Assembly: GCF_001423405.1 (NCBI RefSeq)
Contig: NZ_LMNS01000008.1
Span: 24,931 to 88,930, forward strand
Origin: Methylobacterium sp. Leaf123
GTDB taxonomy: Bacteria; Pseudomonadota; Alphaproteobacteria; Rhizobiales; Beijerinckiaceae
DNA length: 64,000 nt
Reading direction: 5' to 3'
Position numbers and translations under genes: made by a program. Positions 1 through 8,011 of the stretch are shown in pieces. Position 1 is the first letter of the stretch, and every line of letters starts with the position of its first letter. The notes beneath the pieces are model-generated. The model made no database searches. It was not told the DNA's origin and saw only the letters and a list, made by a program, of their open reading frames with translations.

Positions 1-16
1 GTTTCGTGAGAGACGC

Positions 17-328
17 TCAATGCGTCCAGGGCGCCGTGCGGTTGAACTTGAAATTGTCGGAGTAGGACAGGCCCTTGCGCGCGATCGGCGGCGGCGTCTC
101 CTCGACGCGGTAGGCGATGCCCGAAGCCTTGGCGTAGGCCACCGCTTCGTCCGAGGTGTCGAATTCGAGCCGCACTTGCTGCAGCATGTCGGAGGAGCCG
201 GTCCAGCCCATCAACGGGTCGGTCTCGCGCGGCTCGGTCTGGTCGAACTCCAGCACCCATTGCTTGGTGCGGGCGAGCCCGGACTGCGTGGGATCCTTGG
301 CGGGACGGTAGATGCGGGCGCTCGGCAT
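17..328 (-). CDS. NDUFS4-like ETC complex I accessory subunit
   Basis: Predicted 103-residue protein of the ETC complex I subunit family (NDUFS4/AQDQ type), a supernumerary subunit of NADH:quinone oxidoreductase found in alphaproteobacteria and mitochondria. It begins MPSARIYRP and carries the typical pattern of a small basic N-terminus, a W-x-L-E-F strand, the conserved MGWTGSSD segment and a C-terminal YSDNFKFNR-x-APWTH tail, which is highly characteristic. The ATG at 328 is chosen because a longer in-frame reading would run back into the tRNA gene. It lies 28 bases downstream of tRNA-Pro on the same strand, so both may share a transcript. The protein is soluble and would sit on the matrix-equivalent (cytoplasmic) arm of the complex. 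Function is by family, not tested. Confidence 0.9.
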   Translation of the reverse strand: MPSARIYRPAKDPTQSGLARTKQWVLEFDQTEPRETDPLMGWTGSSDMLQQVRLEFDTSDEAVAYAKASGIAYRVEETPPPIARKGLSYSDNFKFNRTAPWTH

Positions 329-356
329 CGGACGGCTGACGTCTCCGGGGAAGGTA

Positions 357-433
357 TGGTCGGGGCGATAGGATTCGAACCTACGACCCTCTGCTCCCAA
401 AGCAGATGCGCTACCAGACTGCGCTACACCCCG
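357..433 (-). tRNA. tRNA-Pro (anticodon UGG)
   Basis: A full cloverleaf can be folded by eye on the minus strand. The acceptor stem CGGGGTG pairs with CGCCCCG. The anticodon arm TCTGC-TTTGGGA-GCAGA gives anticodon TGG, and the T arm carries the GGTTCGAATCC signature. The CCA end is encoded after discriminator A. It decodes proline CCN codons. Confidence 0.97.
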
Positions 434-484
434 ACGCTGTGAGGGAGATACCCCCTCGGCCCTCGGCCGGCAAGGCGCTGCTCG

Positions 485-700
485 TCATACGAGAATGTCG
501 AGGACGCGTTTCTCGGTCTCGATGGAGGATTTCAGCACCGCGGTGTTGATCGAAACACCGAACGAGGCCGAGGCCAGCTCCGTGACGGCCGTGACCGGCT
601 CGCCGGCGGATTGCGGTGAGGCGACGCGCGAGGCCGCCCCGTCGAAGCGCTGCATCGCCGCGCTCAGGCCCGCCGAACTCGTGGAGACTGCCGAGACCAT
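485..700 (-). CDS. small flagellar-rod-like protein
   Basis: 71-residue protein with a purine-rich AGAGAGGG about 6 bases before the ATG. The N-terminal part (SAGLSAAMQRFDGAASRVAS) resembles the N-terminal helix of axial flagellar proteins (FlgB/C/F/G type SGLxAxxxRxDxxAxNxAN). The C-terminus (SINTAVLKSSIETEKRVLDIL) resembles their C-terminal helix. The large middle part of a rod or hook protein is absent, so only the two terminal helices remain. No other flagellar gene is nearby. It could be a stand-alone mini-protein that packs with flagellar or secretion filaments, or simply a hypothetical protein with a coincidental match. It stands alone between tRNA-Pro and the GST gene, which is divergent. 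Confidence 0.55.
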   Translation of the reverse strand: MVSAVSTSSAGLSAAMQRFDGAASRVASPQSAGEPVTAVTELASASFGVSINTAVLKSSIETEKRVLDILV

Positions 701-869
701 GAACCGCCCTCTCTGCGTGCCGGCAGCTCAACACGGAAAGGTAAAGGACGTCCTCAGCGGATGGGCGCAAGGCGATGCATCGGCCGCGGCTTGATCGGAT
801 CGCCCGACATTCCCACCTCGCCGCAGGCCGGAGGCATCGCCCCCGTGGGCGCACAGACAAGGCGTAGCG

Positions 870-1577
870 ATGATCGACCTGCATTACTGGCCGACCCCGA
901 ACGGTCACAAGGTGACGATGTTTCTGGAGGAGGTTGGCCTTCCCTACACGATCCACCCGGTGGATATCGGCAAGGGCGCGCAGTTCGAGCCGGCCTTCCT
1001 GAAGATCGCCCCGAACAACCGGATGCCGGCCATCGTCGATCACGCGCCGGCCGATGGCGGCGCGCCGGTCTCGCTGTTCGAATCCGGCGCGATCCTGCTC
1101 TACCTCGCGGAGAAGACCGGGCGCTTCCTGCCCGCCGATCTGCGCGGCCGGGCCGAAACCCTGCAATGGCTGTTCTGGCAGATGGGCGGCCTCGGGCCGA
1201 TGCTCGGCCAGAACCACCATTTCTCGCAATATGCGCCGGAGAAGATCCCCTACGCCATCGATCGCTACGTCAAGGAGACCAACCGGCTCTACGGCGTGCT
1301 CGACCGGCGGCTCGCCGACCGCCCCTTCGTCGCGGGCGCCGACTACACCATCGCCGACATGGCTTGCTATCCCTGGATCGTGCCGTGGGAGAAGCAGGGC
1401 CAGCGCCTCGACGACCACCCCAACCTGAAGCGCTGGTTCGAGGCGATCGCCGAACGCCCGGCCACCCGGGCCGCCTATGCGCGGGCGGTGGAAGCCAACC
1501 CGAATTACGGCCAGCCGATGAGCGAGGATGCCAAGCGGGTGATGTTCGGCCAGACCGCGACGAACACCAAGCGCTGA
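870..1577 (+). CDS. glutathione S-transferase, nu-class (YghU/YfcG-like)
   Basis: 235-residue cytosolic GST. The N-terminal thioredoxin-fold domain (about residues 1-85) starts with the TPNGHKV motif typical of YfcG/YghU-type disulfide-bond oxidoreductases and includes the ESGAILLYLAEK glutathione-binding turn. The all-helical C-terminal domain contains the N-capping box in FVAGADYTIADMACYPW. Family members use glutathione or its disulfide in thiol-disulfide exchange and organic peroxide reduction. Monocistronic, ending 3 bases before the convergent dehydrogenase gene. The exact substrate cannot be read from sequence. Confidence 0.9.
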   Translation: MIDLHYWPTPNGHKVTMFLEEVGLPYTIHPVDIGKGAQFEPAFLKIAPNNRMPAIVDHAPADGGAPVSLFESGAILLYLAEKTGRFLPADLRGRAETLQWLFWQMGGLGPMLGQNHHFSQYAPEKIPYAIDRYVKETNRLYGVLDRRLADRPFVAGADYTIADMACYPWIVPWEKQGQRLDDHPNLKRWFEAIAERPATRAAYARAVEANPNYGQPMSEDAKRVMFGQTATNTKR

Positions 1578-1580
1578 GGC

Positions 1581-2447
1581 TTACCGACCGCTGCGCCGGG
1601 CGGCCACCGTGGCGAGCCCGGCAAAATCCTTGTCGCCGTCGCCATGGGCGATGGCGTCGAGGAGGTTGTCGCGCAGCACGCTGGCAAACGGCATCGGCAC
1701 GTTGACCGCCTCGCTGGCGGCCAGGGCGAGGTGGACATCCTTGAGGCCGAGCCGCATGGTGAAGCCCGGCGGCTCGTAGCGCCCTTCCATGATCATCGCG
1801 CCGTAATTCTTGTAGACCGGCGAGGCGAACAGGGTGCTGGTGAGCATCTCCAGCACGTCGGCCCCGGCGATGCCGTGTCCCTCGGCGAAGGCGGCCGCCT
1901 CGCCCATCGCCTCGATGGCCGAGACCAGCATGAAGTTGCCCGCGAGCTTGACGGCGTTGGCCTTCTCCGGCTCCGCGCCGAAGCGCCACGTCTTGCTGCC
2001 CATGGCGTCGAACAACGGCTGCACCCGCGCGATCGCCGCGTCGTCACCGGCGGCGATGATGTTCAACGCCCCCTTTTCCGCGGCGTCCGGCCGGCCGAAG
2101 ACCGGGGCGGAGACGTAAGCCACGCCCGCGCGTCCGTGGACCGCCGCCAGTTCCTTGGCGAGCGCCACCGAGATCGTGGACATCCCGACATGGACGCCGG
2201 GGCGCTGCCCGGAATCCAGCAGCCCACCCTCGACGGTGACGGCGCGCAGGGCTGCGTCGTCGGCGAGCATGGTGATCGCGGCGTCGCCCGCGAAGGCCTC
2301 CGCGGCGCTTCCCACGGGCTCGGCGCCCGCGACCGCCCGTGCCGCTTCCGGCGACCGGTTCCACACCCGCACCCGGTGGCCCGCCGCAACGAGCCGCGCC
2401 GCCATGACCCGGCCCATGCGGCCGAGCCCGATGAAACCGACATCCAT
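1581..2447 (-). CDS. NAD(P)-dependent beta-hydroxyacid dehydrogenase
   Basis: 288 residues, the normal length for the 3-hydroxyisobutyrate dehydrogenase/GarR/GLYR family. The Rossmann fold starts at residue 3 with GFIGLGRMG. The substrate-binding GMSTISV loop is near residue 88, although the usual proline/aspartate neighbours differ. The catalytic lysine is expected at about residue 167 in NAVKLAGN. The C-terminal helical domain follows with the GLKDVHLAL segment. It oxidises or reduces a small beta-hydroxyacid or semialdehyde; which one is not evident. It lies 75 bases downstream of the exported hydrolase gene on the same strand, so the two may be co-transcribed. Confidence 0.87.
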   Translation of the reverse strand: MDVGFIGLGRMGRVMAARLVAAGHRVRVWNRSPEAARAVAGAEPVGSAAEAFAGDAAITMLADDAALRAVTVEGGLLDSGQRPGVHVGMSTISVALAKELAAVHGRAGVAYVSAPVFGRPDAAEKGALNIIAAGDDAAIARVQPLFDAMGSKTWRFGAEPEKANAVKLAGNFMLVSAIEAMGEAAAFAEGHGIAGADVLEMLTSTLFASPVYKNYGAMIMEGRYEPPGFTMRLGLKDVHLALAASEAVNVPMPFASVLRDNLLDAIAHGDGDKDFAGLATVAARRSGR

Positions 2448-2522
2448 GTTCGAAACTCCGGATTTGCTGTCTCGCCCCCGTCCGGGGAAACGCCCCGGCG
2501 ATGCGTCGAACGCGACGGGCGA

Positions 2523-3554
2523 TCAGTGCGTGTTGAGGAATTCCAGCGTCAGCGTGTTGAACATCTCGGTCGCCTCCATGTGGACGAGGTGGCCGACATT
2601 GTTGATGACCTCGGCCTTTCCGTTCGGCATCCGGCCGGCGAGCGCGCGGGCATGGCTCGTGTTGTCGCCCATGCCGGAGCGCATCTCCGTCGGCGCGAAG
2701 CCCTTGCCGGGGGCGTTGTGGTCGTTGGCGCCCATGATGAAGAGCGTCGGCGCCTTCACGAGCGGGATTTCGTGGACGATCGGCTGGCCCCAGATCATCT
2801 GGTAGGAGTTCACGAACGACTTGAGCCAGCGCGGATACTCGCCCGAGCCTTTCACCCGCTCGCGGATCGACACGAACGGCTCGATGGCCGCGGCGGGGAT
2901 CGACAGCGCGTAGCTCGTCATCAACTGCTTGCGGTACGTCTCCGCCGTCAGGTCCGCCTCGCGGGCGATCAGGGTCTCGTCGGAGACCGGCGGGACGGTG
3001 AAGCGGTAATCCTCCAGCCCGATCGGCGCTTCGAGCACGAGGCTGTTGACCCGCTGCGGATAGTTGCGGGCCATCCGCACCGCGAGCATGCCGCCCATGG
3101 AATGCGCCACCACGTCGAACCGCTGAATCTTCAGGCTGTCGGCAAGCGCCAGGGTGTCGGCAGCCATCCGGTCGAAGGTGAAGGAGCCGATCGGTTTCGA
3201 CGACTTGCCGAAGCCGAGCTGATCGGGGACCACGACGCGGTAGCCGGCATTCGACAGGGTCCGGATCACCGGCTCCCAGTAGCTCGATGGGAAGTTGCGC
3301 CCGTGCAGCAGCAGCACCGTGCGTCCGTTGGCGTTGTCGGCGGCCGGCACATCCATGTAGGCGAGACGCTGCGCCTCGCCGTCGCGGCTCAGCGGCAGGA
3401 AGCGCACCGGATACGGATAGGCGAAGCCTTCGAGGCCGATGCCGAGCGGCGACGATTCCTCGGCATGGGCGGCGGGCGCCAGCACCGGCGCGAGCGCGAG
3501 ACAAAGCGCAAGGCAGGGCGCGAGGCAAGGCGCCAGGATTAGGTGGGCACGCAT
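2523..3554 (-). CDS. exported alpha/beta hydrolase
   Basis: About 343 residues with a long Ala/Leu/Cys-rich signal peptide whose DNA is itself repetitive (iterated gcaaggcgc-type units) and ends near APAAHA. The mature part is an alpha/beta-hydrolase: oxyanion HGRNF, nucleophile Ser in VVAHSMGGML, acid in MGANDHNAP, and catalytic His in NVGHLVHME. It is therefore probably a periplasmic esterase, epoxide hydrolase or C-C hydrolase-like enzyme. The ATG at 3554 has a GGAGA about 10 bases upstream; a GTG two codons earlier is possible. Upstream DNA contains a repeat-like element (3575-3635) and the divergent efflux gene. Confidence 0.85.
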   Translation of the reverse strand: MRAHLILAPCLAPCLALCLALAPVLAPAAHAEESSPLGIGLEGFAYPYPVRFLPLSRDGEAQRLAYMDVPAADNANGRTVLLLHGRNFPSSYWEPVIRTLSNAGYRVVVPDQLGFGKSSKPIGSFTFDRMAADTLALADSLKIQRFDVVAHSMGGMLAVRMARNYPQRVNSLVLEAPIGLEDYRFTVPPVSDETLIAREADLTAETYRKQLMTSYALSIPAAAIEPFVSIRERVKGSGEYPRWLKSFVNSYQMIWGQPIVHEIPLVKAPTLFIMGANDHNAPGKGFAPTEMRSGMGDNTSHARALAGRMPNGKAEVINNVGHLVHMEATEMFNTLTLEFLNTH

Positions 3555-3574
3555 GGACACTTCGTCTCCGGCTC

Positions 3575-3635
3575 GAGCATCGTCCCGAAAGGTGGTGGCC
3601 GGCTTTCGAAAACAGACGATGCAGATTCAAAACGC
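3575..3635. repeat. short intergenic repeat, type 2 (copy 1)
   Basis: Shares the pattern GTCCCGAAAGGTGGTGGCCGG...GACGATGCAGA..AAAAC with the sequence at 13191-13245. Sited in a divergent promoter region. Degenerate, identified by eye. Confidence 0.45.
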
Positions 3636-3782
3636 GCGCGCCTCATCCCCGGCGCGGCTTCCAGGGGTGATACGCGAACGGCGCGGGCTCTGCCCCGGCG
3701 ACACGCCGACAATGCGCGGCGCAGCCTCCGATGAGAGACAGATAGGGCGGATCGCTCGCCTGCAAGCACCGGATGATCGACG

Positions 3783-5174
3783 GTGACGGCGCAGAAAGCG
3801 ACAGAGAAGGCCGGAGACAGGAGCGGCGACGGGCTGCCGATGCGGGAGCGGCTCCTGGCGCTCTGCGCCATGGCGCTCGCCATCTCCATGGCGGTGCTCG
3901 ACGGGGCGATCGTCAACGTCGCCCTGCCGGTGATCGCCCGCGACCTCGACGTGCCGGCCTCCGAGGCGATCTTCGTCGTCAGCGCCTACCAGATCGCGGT
4001 CACCGCCGCCCTGCTGCCCCTCGCGACGCTCGGCGAAATTTGGGGCTACCGCCGGGTCTATCTCGGCGGTCTTGCCGTCTTCACCCTTGCCTCGCTGGCC
4101 TGCGCGGTCTCGCCGAACCTTGCGAGCCTCACCGCCGCGCGGGTCGCCCAGGGGCTGGGTGCCGCCGGGATCATGAGCGTCAACATCGCCCTGGTGCGTT
4201 TCATCTATCCGAGCCGACTGATCGGGCGCGGCGTCAGCAACGTCGCGCTCATCGTGGCGGTGGCGTCGGCCGCCGGTCCGACGGTCGCCGCCGCGATCCT
4301 CTCGGTCGCAACCTGGCCCTGGCTGTTCCTCGTCAACCTGCCGGTCGGGCTCGTAGCGCTGGCGGTCGGCGCGCGGACCCTGCCGCGCACGCCCCGCTCC
4401 GCCCGGCGCTTCGACCTGCGCAGCGCAAGTCTCAACGCTCTGACCGTCGGCCTGCTGATCGTCGGCCTCGATGCCCTGGCCGATCCGGAGACCCGCGGGC
4501 TCGCCGTGGCCGCGATCGCCGCCTCGGTCGTGGTCGGCACCGTGTTCGTGCGCAGCCAGATCCGGCTCACAGCGCCGCTGCTCCCGCTCGACCTCCTGCG
4601 GATCCCGGCCTTCGCCCTGTCGATGGTGGCCTCGATCTGCTCCTTCGCGGCGCAGATGATCGCCTACGTCGCCCTGCCCTTCTACTTTCACGACGCGCTC
4701 GGTTTCTCGGAGACCCGAACCGGCTTCCTGATGACGCCGTGGCCGCTCTCCATCGCGGCGATGTCGCCCTTTGCCGGCCGGCTCGCCGACCGTTTCCCGC
4801 CGGGCCTGCTCGGCAGCCTCGGTCTCGTCCTGCTCGCCCTCGGCATGGCGGCGCTGGCCCTCCTGCCGGAGGCGCCCACCACCTTCGACATCGTCTGGCG
4901 ACTGACGCTGTCGGGGATCGGGTTCGGGTTGTTCCAGTCACCCAACAACAAGGTCATCATCACCAGCGCGCCGCGGGAGCGCAGCGGCGGCGCCAGCGGG
5001 ATGCAGGCGAGCGCCCGGCTCGTCGGCCAGTCCCTCGGCGCGGCGTTGGTCGCCGTGCTGTTCGGCCTCGTCCCCGGTGGCCCGGCGGGCGCCTTCGCGG
5101 TCACCCTGTGGTGCGCCGTCGCCCTGGCGCTGGCGGGCGCCCTGGCGAGCGGCCTGCGCCGGACGGGGCCCTGA
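3783..5174 (+). CDS. MFS drug efflux transporter, DHA2-type
   Basis: 463 residues, about 13-14 hydrophobic segments. After a soluble N-terminus it carries the DHA2 motif D1 (LDGAIVNVALP) in TM1 and motif A (GEIWGYRRVYL) in the TM2-TM3 loop. Motif C-like GAAGIMSVN and SAAGPTVAAAIL segments in TM4-TM5 mark a proton-driven antiporter that exports drugs or metabolites across the inner membrane. GTG start at 3783. The SDR gene follows after 82 bases on the same strand. The substrate is unknown. Confidence 0.88.
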   Translation: MTAQKATEKAGDRSGDGLPMRERLLALCAMALAISMAVLDGAIVNVALPVIARDLDVPASEAIFVVSAYQIAVTAALLPLATLGEIWGYRRVYLGGLAVFTLASLACAVSPNLASLTAARVAQGLGAAGIMSVNIALVRFIYPSRLIGRGVSNVALIVAVASAAGPTVAAAILSVATWPWLFLVNLPVGLVALAVGARTLPRTPRSARRFDLRSASLNALTVGLLIVGLDALADPETRGLAVAAIAASVVVGTVFVRSQIRLTAPLLPLDLLRIPAFALSMVASICSFAAQMIAYVALPFYFHDALGFSETRTGFLMTPWPLSIAAMSPFAGRLADRFPPGLLGSLGLVLLALGMAALALLPEAPTTFDIVWRLTLSGIGFGLFQSPNNKVIITSAPRERSGGASGMQASARLVGQSLGAALVAVLFGLVPGGPAGAFAVTLWCAVALALAGALASGLRRTGP

Positions 5175-5256
5175 CCGCGCATCGGCGCTCAGCACCAAGC
5201 TCCGGCTCGCGCGTTATCGCTGGGACCAGGACGGTCGCGGCCAGCGGAGGCGGAGG

Positions 5257-6048
5257 ATGGACATCGACCTGAAGGGGCGCAGCGCCCTCGTCACCGGCTC
5301 CACCGGCGGGATCGGCTACGCGGTGGCCCGCGAACTCGCCCGGCTCGGCGCCTACGTCGCCGTCAACGGTCGCACCGGTGAACGGGTGGAGGCGGCCATC
5401 GCGCGCCTGCGCGGCGAGGTGCCGGGGGCCGAGTTCATCGCCGGCATCGGTGATGTCGGCACCGAGGAGGGCGCGGGCGAACTCCTCGCCGCCCTGCCGC
5501 GGGTCGATATCCTGATCAACAATGCCGGCATCTTCGAGCCGAAGCCGTTCTTCGAGATCGCCGATGCCGAGTGGCGTCGCTTCTTCGAGGTGAACGTGAT
5601 GAGCGGCATCCGCCTCGCGCGGGCCTACGGGCCCGGCATGGTCGAGCGCGGCTGGGGGCGGATCGTCTTCATCGCCAGCGAGTCTGGCGTCAACATCCCG
5701 CCCGAGATGGTCCATTACGGCATGACGAAGACGGCGCAGCTCGCGGTCTCCCGCGGCCTCGCCGAGACGGTGGGCGGCAGCGGCGTCACCGTCAACAGCG
5801 TGCTCCCCGGCCCGACCATGACCGAAGGTGTCGCCGATTTTCTCGAATCGATGGGCGGGGGCGAAGGCGATCTGGAGGCCAAGGGCCGCGCCTTCATCGC
5901 GGAGAACCGCCCGACCTCACTCCTGAAGCGCCTCGCGCAGCCGGAGGAGGTGGCGAACATGGTCGCCTATCTCTGCACGCCCGCCGCGAGCGCCACCACG
6001 GGGGCGGCCCTGCGGGTCGATGGCGGCGTGCTGCGCGGCATCACCTGA
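5257..6048 (+). CDS. SDR family oxidoreductase
   Basis: 263 residues, the classical short-chain dehydrogenase length. Cofactor motif TGSTGGIG near residue 14, NNAG motif in ILINNAGIF, catalytic YxxxK in HYGMTKTAQ preceded by Ser in IASESG, and the C-terminal VDGGV. Expected to be a cytosolic NAD(P)(H) oxidoreductase on an alcohol, ketone or acyl substrate. The ATG at 5257 follows the RBS-like GGCGGAGG; a longer upstream in-frame reading overlaps the MFS gene and lacks SDR homology. Same strand as the efflux gene, possibly an operon. Confidence 0.9.
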   Translation: MDIDLKGRSALVTGSTGGIGYAVARELARLGAYVAVNGRTGERVEAAIARLRGEVPGAEFIAGIGDVGTEEGAGELLAALPRVDILINNAGIFEPKPFFEIADAEWRRFFEVNVMSGIRLARAYGPGMVERGWGRIVFIASESGVNIPPEMVHYGMTKTAQLAVSRGLAETVGGSGVTVNSVLPGPTMTEGVADFLESMGGGEGDLEAKGRAFIAENRPTSLLKRLAQPEEVANMVAYLCTPAASATTGAALRVDGGVLRGIT

Positions 6049-6136
6049 GGTTCACCGCTCCCGAGCCCACCGGATGTACGGGCCGGCCTGACCGGCGCCG
6101 TACTCCGAGGGACGGCCCGCGAACGGTTCCTTCAAA

Positions 6137-6469
6137 TCAGGACTTCAGATGCGCGGCGAGGTGCTTGTTCATCTCGAACATCGAGCACTTGTCCTTGCCG
6201 AAGATCTTCTTGAGCTTGTCGTCGGCGAGAATCTCGCGCTTGTTCTCCGGGTTCTGGAGATTGTGCTTCTTGATGTGCTCCCACACCTTGCTGACGACTT
6301 CGCCGCGCGGCAGGGGATTGTCGCCGACGATGGCGGCGAGTTCGGGAGACGGCTTCAGGGGCTGCTGAAGCGCGTTGGGCTTGGTGCCGGAGGCGGCCTT
6401 CGTGGCGGTCTCCTTCTTCGGGGCACTCTTGGGCGCAGCCGCCTTCTTCTCCGTCGTCTTGGTAGCCAT
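6137..6469 (-). CDS. SWIB/MDM2 domain protein
   Basis: 110 residues. The N-terminal 35 residues are Lys/Ala/Pro-rich and basic, histone-H1-like. The rest is a SWIB domain (KPSPELAAIVG, RGEVVSKVWEHIKKHNLQNP, ILADDKLKKIFGKD, MFEMNKHLAAHL). SWIB domains are chromatin-remodelling modules in eukaryotes but also occur in chlamydiae and alphaproteobacteria, where the role (possibly nucleoid or topoisomerase associated) is unsettled. The ATG at 6469 is preceded by GGAGGGAACC on the minus strand. Divergent from the PRC-barrel gene. Confidence 0.88.
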   Translation of the reverse strand: MATKTTEKKAAAPKSAPKKETATKAASGTKPNALQQPLKPSPELAAIVGDNPLPRGEVVSKVWEHIKKHNLQNPENKREILADDKLKKIFGKDKCSMFEMNKHLAAHLKS

Positions 6470-6791
6470 GGGTTCCCTCCGTCCTGCGGACCGGCGATTC
6501 GTGACACGAGGCCGAGCGGCATCGGGGCACTGAGGAGCAACAACTAAGCGGTGCCGCGCCCGTTCCAAGTGGAGAACAGCGACGCCGCCCTGTCCATCCA
6601 CAGATCTGCGGACCTTTCCGCAGCCCAATCCACTGCCAGAGGGATTTTTTCGCGCCGACCGGGCCGGGCTCCGGCGATCCCGCCACTCGTCCCCGGCCCT
6701 AGCGGGAACCGTGCTGGCCGCCTCGCATTCCATCCCAACACCCGGATCACGGGCCTGTCGGAGGCCTGTCAGAAATATACTGGAGACGTGA
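6470..6791. other. intergenic region
   Basis: Divergent promoter region between the SWIB and PRC-barrel genes. No RNA gene, repeat or convincing small gene is seen. A GGAGACGTGA sequence just before 6792 serves as RBS for the rightward gene. Confidence 0.5.
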
Positions 6792-7232
6792 ATGCCGACG
6801 GATCTGCCCGAAGAGCGGGCCCTTCGAAAGCCGGGAACGCTGGAACTGGACCCGACATCCGGCGAGGGGGTCGCGACCGACGAGACCCCCCGGCTGATCG
6901 CCTCGGACAAGGTCGAGGGCACCCCGGTGTATGACAGCACCGGGCGCCACCTCGGCAGCGTTCACAATTTCATGGTCGACAAGGTGTCGGGGCAGGTCGC
7001 CTACGCCGTGCTGTCCTTCGGCGGCTTTCTCGGCTTTGGCGAGAACCACCATCCCCTGCCGTGGAACGCGCTGACCTACTCGGTCGAACTCGGCGGATAC
7101 GTGATCGATATCGACCCCGCCGATCTCGAAGGCGCGCCGACCCAGGGGCCGGGCGAGAACCCGTTCGACGATCCGGGTTTCGGCGGACGCCTTAACGATC
7201 ACTGGGGCGGCCGCAAGGCGCCGACCGCCTGA
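6792..7232 (+). CDS. PRC-barrel domain protein
   Basis: 146 residues. A central PRC-barrel (about residues 35-110) shows the family pattern IASDKVEGTPVYDSTGRHLGSV, a VLSFGGFLGFGE turn and the HPLPWNAL strand. The C-terminal tail is acidic and Pro/Gly-rich. No signal peptide. Such stand-alone PRC-barrel proteins are common in rhizobiales and are often linked to envelope or stress responses, but no function is assigned. RBS GGAGACG precedes the ATG. A second PRC-barrel protein, exported, is encoded at 8012. Confidence 0.85.
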   Translation: MPTDLPEERALRKPGTLELDPTSGEGVATDETPRLIASDKVEGTPVYDSTGRHLGSVHNFMVDKVSGQVAYAVLSFGGFLGFGENHHPLPWNALTYSVELGGYVIDIDPADLEGAPTQGPGENPFDDPGFGGRLNDHWGGRKAPTA

Positions 7233-7251
7233 AGCGGCGGCGCTGCTGCGT

Positions 7252-7312
7252 TGGAATGCGCGTCAAAACGGCGATCGAGGAGCGCCAGCCTGAGGCCATC
7301 AGGTCGGAAACG
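7252..7312. repeat. dispersed intergenic repeat, type 1 (copy F, partial)
   Basis: Contains GGAATGCGCGTCAAAACG, a short spacer and GCCTGAGGCCATCAGGTCGGA, matching the second half of the repeat seen complete at 32663-32765 (reverse orientation), 33442-33539, 21821-21920, 39536-39637 and 59914-60016. Confidence 0.65.
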
Positions 7313-7326
7313 CCCCCAGAAGCGGC

Positions 7327-7701
7327 TTAGAACTTGCCGCCGAGGCCGACATTGCCGCCCGCCCCCATCTGGGGGGTGAGGCCGCCGGAGCTGGACCGCG
7401 ACGTCGTCTCGCCGTCGATCTCTTCGCGGCGGATGCGGCGCGGGCCATCATCGGCGGTGCGGCTTTCGCCGCGGATGTTCTTCGGCAGCTCCAGGGCGCG
7501 GGTCGGCGCGGCGGCGAGCGGGCGGCCGTCATCGTCGGTCTGGGCGCTGCGCAGGGGGCGGCCGGGCAGCGTGCCGCGGGCGGAGGGCGGCGGGCCGAGA
7601 TCGGTTTCCGGCATCACGCCACCGCCGCCGCCGAGCGCCTGGCAGCCGCCAAGGCTCGCCGCAAGAAGCGCCGCGGCGCAGAGTCTCGACGGATCGAACA
7701 T
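7327..7701 (-). CDS. small lipoprotein, unknown function
   Basis: 124 residues. The N-terminal signal has a lipobox LGGC at about residues 17-20, so the mature protein would be lipidated and periplasmic-facing. The mature chain is low-complexity, Gly/Pro/Arg/Asp-rich, without a recognisable domain, and ends in GAGGNVGLGGKF. Monocistronic; the start is the ATG next to the signal sequence. Function unknown. Confidence 0.7.
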   Translation of the reverse strand: MFDPSRLCAAALLAASLGGCQALGGGGGVMPETDLGPPPSARGTLPGRPLRSAQTDDDGRPLAAAPTRALELPKNIRGESRTADDGPRRIRREEIDGETTSRSSSGGLTPQMGAGGNVGLGGKF

Positions 7702-8011
7702 GCAGTCTTGTCCTCGTACCGACCGTTCCCGGCCACGGCTCGGCCGAGGGGACGGCCAAGGGTCGGGAACGTTAAGATTTCCTGCATCCGTCTAAGGCAG
7801 GGTTTGGGCGAAAACCAGACGGCCGTCGCCCGTGTCCACCCGGTTGCGGTGGGACCTTCGGAGCGGCCGGGGCGGCGTTTTTGCCCCATCCACAACTTCG
7901 CCGTGGTTGCCGGGCATGGACGATGCGTCCGCCCGCCCCATGACATCCGGGGAGCGCCGGCTCGCAGGGGCCAGCACGCGGATCTGTTTCGACTGTCGAG
8001 AGGGTGTAGAG
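7702..8011. other. intergenic region
   Basis: Divergent spacing between the lipoprotein gene and the exported PRC-barrel gene. An in-frame ATG exists at 7832 but the encoded segment is not signal-like. No structured element noticed. Confidence 0.45.

Noticed and set aside
411..1418. Long minus-strand open frame overlapping the GST gene and others
   Set aside because: Typical high-GC antisense frame: Arg/Gly/Ala-rich, no domain, no RBS, overlaps two well-supported genes.
1644..3542. 632-codon plus-strand frame opposite the dehydrogenase and hydrolase genes
   Set aside because: Antisense shadow with Arg/His/Asp-rich composition; the real genes are on the minus strand.
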